Source: Tanypteryx hageni
Lineage: Eukaryota > Arthropoda > Insecta > Odonata > Petaluridae
Assembly: GCA_028673005.1 (NCBI GenBank)
Contig: CM054113.1
Location: 171,786,837-171,850,836, forward strand
Reading direction: 5' to 3'
DNA: 64,000 nt
Part shown: positions 11,414 through 22,127 of the stretch, piece after piece
How the letters are laid out: each line of letters begins with the position of its first letter
Position numbering within the stretch: position 1 is the first letter of the stretch
Notes under the pieces: generated by a model
What the model was told of the DNA's origin: nothing
Database searches by the model: none
The model's input: only the letters and a program-made list of their open reading frames with translations
Translations under genes and position numbers: made by a program

Positions 11414-11626
11414 TTGTCATTTTTTATTGTAATTAACCATAAGGCTCCAAATTTAATTTTTATTCATTATATGTTTTCTCATCAGAATAAGTATACAAGT
11501 TTCATGGTTCGCTTAAGCATTTTTTATCTTTGAGAAACTTCTCCCGGATTCTCCTGAAATTTCCTACTCATGGCACGGAAATCTCCCAGAATCAACTACC
11601 CACGAGTTGGCAACCTTAGTCAGGTA

Positions 11627-12452
11627 CCATAAATGGCTACAAAATTTTTTCAGAGCTATATAAGATATAGCGGGATCTATCCTTTTATAGGCAGAAAGAT
11701 TTTTTTTAAATCTTAAGTCTAGGTAAGGTGCTTCAGCAGCAATAGGTACATAATACCAAGCTTTGAGATATATGCATACGATAAAAATACACATGTCACA
11801 GAGTGCTTTGTCCTCTCATGTGTTCATGGGAAATTCACTGAAAAAAGAAATATTTTTATTATGCAGTAAATAGCTTTAACCATCCATCAAGCATGATGTA
11901 TAAGCTCCTGGAACACAAAAAAGATATCCTGTGAGGTGGGCTGCCACCAAGAAAGATTACTGTAAATTCCAGGAACTCCCTAATCCTCTGTACTTAAACA
12001 TTTTTGTAAATAATCCATTGCGAATGTAAGAATTTCTCCCACTATATCTTGTTCTACTGCATGAACATCTGCATTTTTCATTCTGGGTTTGAAACTGCTA
12101 GAGTTCATTCCAGCCCAGGCTTGCTGGAAACACTTGAAAAGTGGTAAACTCAGACCCAATGAAGCCACGATTTTTTCCTCAAAAACACTTTAAAATAATC
12201 TCAAAAATATGATGTCTGCAAGGTAAGTACAAAAGGTCCCTTCCTATAAATTGTTCCAATAAAATGCAAGCACCATGCAGTCAATCTGTATTTGATGATA
12301 TTGTGCCACAACAAAGAGCCTGCACTCTGTCTGTGAGGCCCTATTCCTCGAGTGACAGATACACAGCCACAGCTGTGTCTGTCTGTGGCTGTGTATCTGT
12401 GTTCCAGCAGATAGTTGGGGAACATCAAATAGTTGCTCAGTACCCTCACAAG
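11627..12452 (-). pseudogene. HWDGK-family protein, middle fragment
   Basis: Minus-strand blocks include GTEQLFDVPQLSAGTQ near 12440-12390, a QTSYF/LRK block near 12200, KNADVHAVEQ near 12070 and KAWYYVPIAAEAPYLDLRFK with FCSHLWYL near 11760-11627. All correspond to the middle of the HWDGK family as I know it. Frame changes and stops are frequent. A hairpin-forming inverted repeat at 12355-12400 interrupts the frame after LSAGTQ. Confidence 0.6.
12355..12400. repeat. Perfect 18-bp hairpin with 10-base loop
   Basis: ACAGATACACAGCCACAG at 12355-12372 is the exact reverse complement of 12383-12400. It lies in the HWDGK pseudogene, just after the conserved LSAGTQ block, and looks like a local inverted duplication. 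Confidence 0.9.
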
Positions 12453-15240
12453 CAGTGGCGGCTCGTGTATAGGCACTGCGGAACTGCAGCACCCCCTATT
12501 TCCACTTGATATTATCGATAACATTTAATATAATGAGTCCTTTTTTCTTTAATTCTTTCTTTATTTTTGTAGTACAATATATATTCCTTAAGCTTAATGT
12601 CAGTACTTCAGTAGCCATCCCCCAGTTTATGAAAAAGATTCAAAAATCTTTGTATGGAACTGTGCGCTTCACAGTGCCAGCAACGTGGTGTTTGACTGTT
12701 GTGCGCATGCGCACATAGGAGGGGGGGTGGGGAGGAAGGCGGGACTGCCAGGTAGAGAGAGCACTGTTGCTCTCGCAGTGCCAGCTCTGGCGTGATGGTG
12801 GAAGGAAGTTTTTTTTTACTCAGCGTGTGTTGTGCTTAAAAACCGTGTACCATATTCTTGAATGTGATAAAGTGTAGAAGAGTGTAGAATTAGATTATTA
12901 TTCTGCTTCCTGCTATTCTATTTGATTCATTTTTTTCGGTTCTTTTATTTAACAGAAAACTTTAACCATGGCCTTGCATCCCCAAGAAATAAGTTCTGTG
13001 ACTGTAAGTGAACTTCAACAGCTTAAGTTTTCACAGCTATCTCTCCATGAGAAAGTTACAGTTAAGAAAAGAGGTCGTTCAACACCTGATATTCTAATAT
13101 CTCAGCCAGGCAAAAGCAACAACAAGAAATATATTCTTAGCTTTAATTCTGAATGGTACCAACGGAAAAGTTGGCTTTGCGGCTGTGAAGTAAAAAATGC
13201 ACTGTTTTGCTTCCCGTGTTTGCTGTTTGGAGGTGATGTACCGTGGACAAAAGATGGTTTTAGAAATATAAACAAAATGAAAGAAAAAACTGAAAAGCAT
13301 GAGAAGTCAAAGAAGCACGTTGATAATGTTGTTTCACTGTCACTTTTAGGAACCGTAAGTATTAAGGAGAAACTTAGTGAGGCATACAGACTTTCAATCA
13401 ATGAGCATAATATAAAAGTTAAAAAGAACCGTGAAATTTTGTCCAAAATAATAGACTGCATTTACTTTTGTGGAAACTTTGAAACTCCCTTACGTGGACA
13501 TGATGAAAAAGACGATTCAGTAAATCCAGGGGTATTTAGAGGATTAGTAAATTTTGCATCTAAATTAGATTCAGATTTGAAGAATCACTTAGAAACCAGT
13601 GCAGTCTTCAAAGGTGTTTCTAAGACCATTCAGAATGAGATACTTGACTGCCTGCTACAAATATACCATGAGGAGATAAGGACGGAAATTAGAAAAGCTT
13701 CCTTTGTAGCTGTCATGGCTGATGACACAACAGATGTTTCGGAACACACTCAAATGGTCCTTGTTCTACGGTACGTATTGAATGAAGAAATATTTGAGCG
13801 TTTTTGGGGATTCTTTATTCCAGAAAATCAAACTGCAGATGGCATATCGAAACGTATTTTAGAACAATTGGACATAATCCTTCAAGGAAATGGACAAAAA
13901 CTGATAGCTCAGACATTTGATGGTGCAAATGTCATGAAAGGCAAAAAAGCAGGAGTTCAAGCAAAAATAAAAGCAGTTTATAGTAATGCACATTTCATTC
14001 ACTGTTATGCACATCAACTTAATTTAAAAGTGAGAAACGCAGCAAGGATTACACGAAACGCAAGAATATTTTTCTCTAACATTCTGGCTATTCCAACATT
14101 CTTCTCAAGATCACCACAACGTGTGTCCAGTCTCAAGAAACATATGGACGTCAGCATTCCACGTCCATCCTCTACAAGGTGGAATTTCAACATACGGAAC
14201 ATAAACAGAGTTCATGAAAATTTGCAACCTTTAAAAAACTGCCTTACTGAAATTCAGTCAACATCAAATGCAGATCAAACCATTGCAGAAGCAACAGGTA
14301 TTTTAAAATACCTGAATGATGATAATTTCAAGTTTTGGTTAGAGCTTTTTCGTCAGATTATGCCTCATGTTGAAATAATTTACAACCAAATGCAATCTCG
14401 AGAAATTAGTGTGTTTAAAGTTAATGAATATATAACAAATTTCAAAACTGCTATTTTAGAATTGAGAAACTCAAAGTACTGTGAGAATCCTTCAAAGACA
14501 CTCATGGCAGAAGCTAAGGAAGTGTGTGACTATATATGTGTTGATATAATGGACAGATATTCTTCCACTAAACATAGTAGCTGCTAAATTGTTCAACAAG
14601 AAATGCTTCACTAGATTTAAGAATGAACATCCCACAAAAGAGATAGTACTGACCACTGAAGCTCATCCCATGATTGACAAAGAAAAGCTTGAAACTGAAC
14701 TAAAAGTATTCTATTGTAGGACTGATATTCATGAATATTGCAAATTAATTGAGCTGCTGATATTTATCTTGGAAAATAATCTAGATGATGTTTTTAGTGA
14801 AATTACGAAACTGATAAAAATCCTCTTGACAATTCCCATGACTACATCAGAGGCAGAGCGCTGCTTTTCAACATTGAAAAGAATAAAAACTTTTTTAAGA
14901 AGCACTATGAATTCGGAGACTAAATGCGCTTGCAGTACTTTCAATGGAGAAAAATTTCCTCAATTGTCATCCAGAGATCAAGGAGAAAATTATTGAACTT
15001 TTTACGCAAATTAAAACAAGAAGAATGGATTTCATTTTTAAATGAATAGATCAAGCTTGAACTGTAACAATTTAAGTTAAAGTAAGTAAAAAATGTTTGG
15101 TTTTTTTTGTTAAGATTTTATCAAGTTCCTGAATAAATTTTCTTTTTATACATGTTTTTTTCCTTTTACACAATTTTAAAACAAAGGCTAAAAATTTCCT
15201 GGAGCAGCACCCCCCTAATTTTAGCTACAAGCCGCCACTG
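12453..15240 (+). mobile_element. hAT transposon (ZMYM1-like transposase) with perfect 8-bp duplication
   Basis: The left end is CAGTGGCGGCTCGT and the complement of the right end is CAGTGGCGGCTTGT. The 8-bp duplication CTCACAAG (12445-12452 and 15241-15248) is exact. A GCAGCACCCCC block recurs in direct orientation near both ends. The element is inserted in the HWDGK pseudogene; removing it and one duplication restores a reading frame on the minus strand through VDRLPIIVTCEGTEQLFDVP. Confidence 0.95.
12968..15045 (+). pseudogene. hAT transposase of the TTF/ZMYM1-like type with two frameshifts
   Basis: The first open segment (539 codons from the ATG at 12968) begins MALHPQEISS. A TTF-type zinc finger lies at about residues 60-90 (WLCGC, LFCFPCLLFGG). 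The RNase-H core shows VMADDTTDVSEHTQ at about 249-262, FDGANVMKGKKAG at about 317-329 and HCYAHQLNL at about 345-353. Frame is lost near 14565-14580, just before IVAAKLFNKK, and continues one base shifted. A second shift near 14920 leads to a real stop at 15043-15045. The C-terminal dimerisation block TTSEAERCFSTLKRIKTF is intact. Only two lesions mean recent inactivation. In cells such proteins catalyse transposition of hAT DNA. Confidence 0.93.
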
Positions 15241-15248
15241 CTCACAAG

Positions 15249-15700
15249 TAACAATTATGGGTAGCCTGTCAACTTAATTTTTGCTGGTCAAAGCAGGAAA
15301 CATCTTTCCATCCCAATGGACAACAATGGTATCCAATTGAGACACTTGAAATTCATCCCAAAGTTTTGCAGCATGTTCTACATACAAATGCTCATGACCC
15401 TGATGAATAGATGACCGATTGATTATTAAATCATCTTGTGCAAGTTTCTCCATTTGGAGTACAGTGACTCCAATTTCAATACACGTTGCTGATCCCTTGT
15501 GGGTATATGTGCTTTTTGCCAGAAAATCAGTCTCCTGCACTACTAATCTGGTACTTTCACACACATCTAATTTCCTTTTCAGAGATTATGGAAAAAGTAC
15601 ACTCAAAATCTGTTTGTTTGACAGCAACTTACTACCAATAATTTGCTTTGAATCATTTCTTATTAAATATATTTTTTCTTGAAGTTTATCTTTAAATGCC
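15249..15700 (-). pseudogene. HWDGK-family protein, N-terminal fragment with the motif itself
   Basis: Minus-strand reading gives CESTRLVVQETDFLAKS, then HAAKLWDEFQ and DTIVVHWDGKMFPALTSKN followed by a stop. HWDGK is the hallmark block; in relatives it is followed by VDRLPIIV, which here lies partly on the other side of the hAT at 12453-15240. The acidic residue after W and later conserved His/Cys blocks suggest an RNase-H-like fold related to transposases; that is inference. Confidence 0.65.
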
Positions 15701-16523
15701 ATTATAAGTTTTAAAAGTTCCTATACAAAATCATTCTATAAGAAAATACTGCTCCAAACTCCCCAAGGTACAAAATGTAAACTGCCAAGCGGTGCTTGAA
15801 CGGAGTGAATTTCAGACAGCTGCAATGTTAGTCATGCCCACCGGCCTTGAGTATTGGCTTGGGAGATACTAAAAATAGAACAAAGGTCTATGTCTGTGTG
15901 GGGACTGGAAAGGCATATACATTTTACAGACTTTGAGGCTCCAATGTAATTGACTGCAGTAAGATAGATAAAAAGCAGGTATCAGACCATTCAGGTATAC
16001 CAGGGGACTAGGGATTAGCAAAACTTCAAGGGCCTTGGGGCATGGGTTCCCGTTATCTGATTGAGCTGAAATTTTGCATATCTTATTTTTTTACTTATAG
16101 GAACCAATTTAGGAGGTGAGACTCAAAAAATTCCGATGTTGAAAAATAAGGACCACCCTAATACATATGCATTGAGTGCTATATGAGCCATCAAGCATTT
16201 AACATATCGTCCAGAGAGTCTTAAATAATGTACAATGATTTTCTATGACAAAGCATAAAATTTACGTCATACATCCTTTGTTAGTATTTTGAATAATATT
16301 TTGATATTTGAAAGATATAAATTATTTCTAAGAAGAATACGTACAACATTTTTAGTAAAATAATAAATAATATATTCCTTCCTGTCATATTGATGGGCTT
16401 TTGTACTAGTAAATTAATAAGTTATTTTGATTAAATCACATGTAGTAAAAGAAAAATTTCTGGCATTAGTTTATTATTTCATTTATGAATAAGATGTATA
16501 GCTAAGTTTTTTTTCTTCGGCAG
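15701..16523. other. End of the PGM3 intron with the right terminus of the HWDGK element
   Basis: No coding sequence is recognised. 16060-16163 is the right inverted end of the HWDGK element. A conventional acceptor TTCTTCGGCAG ends at 16523. Confidence 0.5.
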
Positions 16524-16636
16524 TTGCTGATTATATAAATGTGCTCCTTCAAGAGTGTCACTTGAAACTGAATTTAGGAGTTGTGCAGACAGCTTATGCA
16601 AATGGTGCATCAACTAAGTATTTAACTGAGAAATTG
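16524..16636 (+). CDS. PGM3: PGM3 exon 2 of the visible set
   Basis: Joined to the previous exon it reads LVADYINVLLQE, then LNLGVVQTAYANGASTKYL and TEKL, ending at TTG|GTAAGG in phase 0. The VVQTAYANG(A/S)ST block is diagnostic for phosphoacetylglucosamine mutase. The 113-base length and both splice phases agree with the neighbours. Confidence 0.93.
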
Positions 16637-16957
16637 GTAAGGACATAACTGCTTCATTTTGAATGTAGAACCATGATACTTGTATTGGTCTTAGAATTAT
16701 CATCACAGTAAGGATCCTATCATGCTAAAGTGAAAATATAGTTGTCCATTCATTACTAATGGATCTGTTAGGAACTTTTCCATTTGGAGACAACTTGCAT
16801 TAATGATTAACCTAACTGTGGTTAGTAAAAATAAAAAAAACTGCCAAAAGTCAATCAAAAATACAATCTTAAGTTAAAATTTGATGTGAAACTTATCATT
16901 GCATTTTCAATCAAAAAAATCATGCTGAATTTCATGAATTGCCCATTTATTATTATA

Positions 16958-18764
16958 CAGTCAACCTCAGTTATAATGGATTGCCAGGGGTGTCTGGCAA
17001 AAATCTATTATAACTGAAGTCCGTTATCCTAGGTTTGGTGAAATTACATTTTAAAATAGCATTTAAATGAATTCCATTAAAATAACATTAACTTTCAATT
17101 TTATTGAATATGAACATAAAGGCACAATTTTTTCCACATCCATAAGCACATATTATTCATGTTAGCTCAATTATGTTTTACTTGATAAAAAATCAGTTGT
17201 GTGTGTTTGTTTCCTCAAGCTTGATGACTGCATTTGCAGGTCCTTCTCAATAGAGAATAGATTAATGTAATTTTTCCTCAGAACCACAAGCATCATAGTA
17301 CTGCATTACAATCTTGAAAGCTTTCAGGGCTTCCTGAGTAGTGATAACAGGACGTTCACTTTCTTGTTCACACATACTGATATCAGTTTCATCATCACTG
17401 TCAACGATTACAGCATGACTAGATACAGCAGCAATGATGTCACGATCAGTAGGAACCTCAGTAACTGCTGTGTTTTCATCAATAGAGGCATACTCAATAA
17501 ATCTGACTCCATCAGGAATGGAAATACAGCACCGAAGTGCATTCCAATCAATTTCATCAGGGTCAAAGCTGCAAAATCTGATGTGTGTGTATTTTTGGCT
17601 AATCAACCTCTCAGATTATTATAAAAATCTGATAAACCATCCCTCATATCTAATTTATCTGTTTCATCATTAGTGAATCCTACTGACTTGTAACAGTTAA
17701 CAATTGGCTCTACCAAGTACCAGGTACAATGCAAAAGACCCATTAAATCGAGAATGTTGAATTCAAATGTCAAATATAATCTTCCTACGTTGTTTTGCAT
17801 CAGCATTACAGCTGCTATTTTCAAAAGATTACTTAATATTTGCTGCAGTTTTTAGCAAATCTCCAAGCATACTGGTTGGAATTTCAAAGTGCTGAGCAAT
17901 ATCCTTTTGCCTTAAATGTCTATTGCTTTCCCAAAAGGAAATAACTTCATATTTCTTGGATAAAGTGAAGGCATAGTGATGACACTTCATGGTTTTGTAA
18001 CTGTAAAAACAAAAAGTATTGCTTAAAAGGCTGCTCTGCAAAATGCAGAAAATTTCTGCTCTCTATGTCTTGCTGTTTTATTATAATATCAGTTTAAGCC
18101 AGTGTACCTCAGATAGATGCATAAAAGTAACTCATAAATTTGCTATAACCAGGAGATTGCACCAAAATTCAGGAAGAAATTTTTGCCAATAAAACAACAG
18201 TACACTATTGACAACCAGTTCACACAAGGCTATTCTCTCAACTGAATAATGAAGTCGGGAAATCAGTCTGATATCCTACTCCAGAACAGCAGAGCAAACA
18301 AAGATGTAATTTGAGACCTGTGTGTTGTAGTAAGCAAAACAAAAAAATCACTACATAGTGTCGAACTTTGTACACTGCTTTCAGAATAATGATCAATGAA
18401 ATGTTGACGTTCATGAGATTTGATTACATAGTCATAGTGAAACGTCATCCCAGAATCTCCATCTAACAAATGATATCAAGTTATCCACTACACTTTATTA
18501 TTAAGTAGGAGGAGGCTATTACTCATGTCTCTGTGATTTTTAAACCTTGCAAACACATCTTAAGGGTTGTGAATGGTACATTATATTGTCAAAAACGTTA
18601 TAGCTGAGGAAAATTAATGTTAGGGAATGCCACAGAAATCCGTTATAACCAAAGATGTTATATGGGAGACTGGTGTAACTGAGGTAGTTACAGTGATAGT
18701 GAAATGGTCGAAAAATGGAAAAAATCAGATATATCTGAAGATCCGTTATAACCGAGGTTGACTA
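16958..18764 (-). mobile_element. pogo/Tigger-type element, internally deleted, with TA duplication
   Basis: The left end is CAGTCAACCTCAGTTATAA and the complement of the right end is (T)AGTCAACCTCGGTTATAA. TA flanks at 16956-16957 and 18765-18766. Minus-strand transposase pieces lie between 17262 and about 17990. The catalytic core is missing. It lies in the PGM3 intron between exons at 16524 and 19170. Confidence 0.85.
17262..17990 (-). pseudogene. pogo/Tigger transposase remnant (N- and C-terminal parts only)
   Basis: The start MKCHHYAFTLSKKYEVISFW with RQKDIAQHFEIPTSML is a pogo helix-turn-helix. It is followed by NILDLMGLLHCTWYLVEP and C-terminal sequence ending in an acidic region (DSDDETDISMCEQE) and a terminal QEALKAFKIVMQYY helix, both typical of Tigger C-termini. 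The DDE domain is deleted. Confidence 0.75.
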
Positions 18765-19169
18765 TAGATTAAGAAGGACATAAATTCCAAAGTTTTCCTA
18801 AAAGTATGATCTCAATGTTTAGTTTAAATATAATAATGTAATCATTACATGCATTTTTATAATCTATGTATGGCAATGAATAGTGTACTTTAGTATTCAT
18901 TTAAGCGCCCTACAATAGTTGGAAATGAGGCAAGTAAGAAAATTAAAAGCATGCACATTTGGCTTTATGGGTAATTAAACTGCTCCAACAACAACTTCAT
19001 ACTTACAGGTTTAAGAAATATTACACTTTTTCAGGGACCTATTTGTAACACACATTTATGCTACAAATACTATCTCTTTTAAAATGACCAAAACTCCATA
19101 GGGTTGGCGAGTACAGATTCATTTCGGTTAGATCAACATAAATTTTACTCATGAATTTGTTAATTCCAG
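18765..19169 (+). other. Intron sequence between Tigger element and PGM3 exon
   Basis: I see no coding sequence, RNA gene or recognisable repeat; the acceptor TTAATTCCAG ends at 19169. Confidence 0.5.
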
Positions 19170-19327
19170 AAAGTTCCTGTTGCATGTGTTCCAACTGGAG
19201 TAAAACATCTTCACCACAAAGCCTTAGAAAAAGATATAGGAATTTATTTCGAAGCTAATGGACATGGCACTGTAATTGTTCAAAATTCAGCAATGGAACT
19301 TATTGAGAGAACAAAAAATGATGAAAG
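19170..19327 (+). CDS. PGM3: PGM3 exon with sugar-binding loop
   Basis: The exon begins [20 protein letters not shown] and contains [23 protein letters not shown] is the sugar-binding loop of phosphoacetylglucosamine mutases. It ends at GAAAG|GTATGA in phase 2; the AG joins C of the next exon to code Ser. Confidence 0.95.
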
Positions 19328-19462
19328 GTATGACCATGTAGATATAATGGAGTTGGCGAACAAGGCCAAGAAATAAAATTTCTGTGAAACAGATGAAATG
19401 AAAAACTGGTTGTTCTTGCAACTTTTTCTATAATAATTCCATTTATTATCTGTTTACTATAG

Positions 19463-19655
19463 CTTAACAGCTGAAGAGCAAAAAGCAGCATCAAAGTTGG
19501 TTGCCTTATTGAAAGTGATAAATCAAGCAGTAGGTGATGCACTTTCTGACATTCTTTTGGTGGAATCTGTTTTACGATCTAGAGGCTGGAATCTTAGCCA
19601 GTGGGAAGCAGCATACACTGACTTGCCAAACCGCCAGCTTAAGGTTAAAGTTCAG
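19463..19655 (+). CDS. PGM3: PGM3 exon (QAVGDALSD block)
   Basis: After TACTATAG the exon reads LTAEEQKAASKLVALLKVIN, QAVGDALSDILLVES and YTDLPNRQLKVKVQ, ending at CAG|GTAATT in phase 0. The blocks N/NQAxGDAxSD and YTDLPNRQLKV are family signatures preceding the C-terminal phosphate-binding domain. Confidence 0.95.
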
Positions 19656-19829
19656 GTAATTGAGGGTGATTAGCCTAGTATTCACCATGTGTTGATAAAT
19701 ATACTCTAAGTGATGCCTAATATAATTTAATTTGTGTTTGGAATATAACATAACCTGTATGAGCATGAGGTTTGGAACGAATTGAGGGATAAAACCTTAA
19801 GCTGTCATGTGCTTCTAAATTTGTTACAG

Positions 19830-19945
19830 GATAGAAATGTTATCAAAACTACAGATGCTGAAAGGAAATGTACTACACCACTTGGGCTTCAAGAAGAGAT
19901 AGACATTATTGTGCAAAATTATGTCCATGGCCGGTCATTTGTTAG
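19830..19945 (+). CDS. PGM3: PGM3 exon (TTDAER block)
   Basis: After TTGTTACAG it reads DRNVIKTTDAERKCTTPLGL and HGRSFVR, ending at TTAG|GTTTGT in phase 2. The AG joins G of the last exon to give the Arg of the RPSGTED loop. Confidence 0.95.
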
Positions 19946-21526
19946 GTTTGTTTATTCTATTCATTTTTTGTTTTTTTGCCAAAAAATATAAATTTACATT
20001 GGAGTTGTTTTGTTTGTCAAAAAAGAAGTGGTCTTGAAATTGATATGAACCCTTTTAGTGTCATGCTAATTTGGTTGGGTGCTGCTAAAAGTGCCAAAGA
20101 TTGTTTGGACATTTTATAGGCCACAGGAAAATAATTTATAACTCTCTTACTTTTGAATATGTTTGACTGATTCTTTTGCTGTTTATTTACATTAAACATT
20201 ATTTTGGTAAAATATTATTTTTTTAAAGTTGCATATTCTTGTTTTAAGAATTTCTCGATTTAATAGTTGAATTGATTTAATTTATATTTAATATTATTCA
20301 GATATTATAAATTGAAATTAAAGCCTTACTTCTCTAAAACTTATTTTAAACATTTTTGTGTTCTACAATCACAGAAAAAAAAATAAGGTGTTATCCCTTC
20401 TGTGTGGGGGCAACCATAGAAATATACCTGGCAAGAGGGGACTAAGCTTAGTTTTTGAAACAATAGATACTTGCAGTGGGGGTTTCAAACCTTCGCTCAG
20501 GAAGGGTTGGAACGAAGGCAGCCCTCTCAGCAGGAGGTATGAGTTCAGATCAAAGAAGATTGCCTCAATTTTATTTCAAAATAATCAATTAAGATACATA
20601 TTTTCTGGTGAATTATTCATATTCCCTGTGAAAAACTACACATGCATAGTTTTTTATTGGCATTCCCAAGCGAAGGGTCGAAACCTCCTCTTGCCAGGTA
20701 TATTTCTATGCTTTCTCCCACACACAAGGGATAAAGCCATAATCGATATTAAAATTCAAATAAATAAGATATTCTACTTTTATATAGGAATTGAACAAAT
20801 GTTGTCTTTTGGGAAGGAGATTACAATTATTTTTGGCAGGAAGAAACAGAAACTGGCATTAGAGTAACAATGTATTAGGGTAAGGTGTCATAATTCAATC
20901 AAACTAAAACTATGAGCATATCTTGAAGATGTGGCACAAACAACAGTATGATATAATGTCATTGGATCTTTTAGAAATTATAGCAAACAACAATACTTCA
21001 TTGTCTGGCACTGAAAAGGTTAAGAGGCAATTATTCTTGTGATTAATTGTGAATATGTATATTGTTAATATAGGATTAGCTGTGGTTTGTTATGCATGGC
21101 ATTGGCTTTTCAGCAACAATTCTTTTCACCGATGTACTTTTATTGTTTTGAAATAATTAGGGTGAAACTTATATTTAGTGACCATCGATGGTTCTGAAGA
21201 AATGTTTGCTTAGAAAGACTCATTGAATAGGGGAGAAAATTACATTTCTGTCATGCAGTCCATCCTGATGGATTAGGTGTGGCCACCAAAATAAATTTCA
21301 CTATATACTTAGCATTTTAAATAAATTTTATATAACATGAAAATGATTTAAATAATAGCAATAGCAAACTTAAGTTTATTCTAATGGAAAAGAAAGCCAT
21401 ACTTTTTAATTGATAATATGCAACCAAAATAAATTTCAAACAATGCATTGCAAATTCTAAATGAAATCGTGATTAAACTGAAATTTTGCATTATTGTTTT
21501 ATAATAATTTTTCATGAATGTTGCAG
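19946..21526 (+). other. PGM3: Last PGM3 intron
   Basis: The intron is 1.6 kb with GTTTGT donor and ATGTTGCAG acceptor. It contains the 344-bp inverted-repeat element at 20391-20734. No other feature is evident. Confidence 0.8.
20391..20734. mobile_element. 344-bp MITE with 48-bp inverted ends
   Basis: The left end starts TTATCCCTTCTGTGTGGG and the complement of the right end TTATCCCTTGTGTGTGGG; both continue through CATAGAAATATACCTGGCAA and GAGG. No coding sequence is present. Flanking bases do not give a convincing duplication, so the superfamily is open. Confidence 0.85.
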
Positions 21527-21671
21527 GCCATCTGGAACAGAGGATGTAGTTAGAATTTATGCAGAGGCTGATACAGAAAAAAATGCTGATGAATTAGCTG
21601 CTAAGGTTGCCATAAAAGTTCACCAGATGGCTGGAGGTGTAGGTGATCCTCCAGTTCTGCCTTCTTCATAA
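21527..21671 (+). CDS. PGM3: PGM3 terminal exon (phosphate-binding loop and stop)
   Basis: The exon completes (R)[18 protein letters not shown] and continues to [14 protein letters not shown] and a TAA at 21669-21671. [10 protein letters not shown] is the phosphate-binding loop of the enzyme's fourth domain. The six visible exons together give the C-terminal half to two thirds of a normal-length protein without frame damage, so the gene looks functional. Confidence 0.96.
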
Positions 21672-21784
21672 AAGATATCACAAAGAAAAGTATTTGAAAC
21701 TTGAAGTATTTTTATCGATTTTATTGACCCAACTTAAATTAAGGGTATGGAAACATTTGACATTTTAGAATGCTTTCTATTTTA

Positions 21785-21790
21785 AATAAA
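21785..21790 (+). terminator. PGM3: Poly(A) signal AATAAA of PGM3
   Basis: AATAAA occurs 114 bases after the stop codon and is the first such hexamer in the 3' region. Confidence 0.65.
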
Positions 21791-22127
21791 AAAATCTTTC
21801 TCCAAGATGTGCATTTCTGTTTGTTAATTATTTGCAAACATCCATATCAGTAACATATAGTAATTGAAATGAACTACATGCCTTCAACATCTAAACATAT
21901 CTGAAAAGTTAGAAAAGCCATTTCAATGATAAAAACATTAAAATTATATTTGTTTTAGTATGCTTAGAAAATTTGTATTTTTACAAATTGGTGACATTTT
22001 TAGCTTACTTTCCAAAAAATGGAGTCTTATGAGTTCGCCTCGGTGTCCATGAGATTGTCCCACGATCATCTTCATGAATGAACCGATTTCATCTAACTTT
22101 GGTACATAGAATATACACATATATTAA

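Larger units (their letters stand above)
5608..11618. mobile_element. hAT-like element with TA(G/A)GGTTGCCAAC ends, itself host to other insertions
   Basis: The left end is TAGGGTTGCCAAC and the complement of the right end is TAAGGTTGCCAAC. The flanks are ATCGGGTA (5600-5607) and GTCAGGTA (11619-11626), an 8-bp duplication with two transitions, which fits the hAT superfamily. Removal brings the HWDGK fragments on both sides together. About 2.1 kb is its own sequence; the rest is a Tigger with a hAT inside (5988-9857), a small hAT MITE (10586-10812) and a fold-back (11009-11413). No transposase of its own was recognised. Confidence 0.6.
4085..16163 (-). mobile_element. Old DNA transposon encoding an HWDGK-motif protein, interrupted by later insertions
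   Basis: Coding fragments of one protein lie on the minus strand at about 15700-15249, 12452-11627, 5599-5315 and 4528-4335, with foreign elements between them. The outer ends are related inverted repeats of about 100 bp. The left end (from about 4085) contains AGTCTCATCCCC, GGTTCC, an A-run and AAACCATGTCCC. The complement of the right end contains AGTCTCACCTCC, GGTTCC, an A-run and GAACCCATGCCCC, and finishes in AGGGTGGTCC near 16150-16160. Long diverged inverted ends plus a gene argue for a cut-and-paste element. The left terminus is not resolved because of the adjacent MITE. I recall the protein family as a repetitive, uncharacterised arthropod family; assignment to a named superfamily was not possible here. 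Confidence 0.6.
3301..16523 (+). other. PGM3: PGM3 intron of about 13.2 kb filled with nested transposons
   Basis: The intron is bounded by GTAAGG at 3301 and TTCGGCAG ending at 16523. Apart from small repeats at the left, nearly all of it is accounted for by one old transposon and later insertions, described separately. No PGM3 coding sequence is missing between the flanking exons, so the intron has grown without disrupting the protein. Confidence 0.85.

Noticed and set aside
20358..20867. Open frame of 169 codons on the + strand
   Set aside because: It runs through an inverted-repeat MITE and shows no protein family features.
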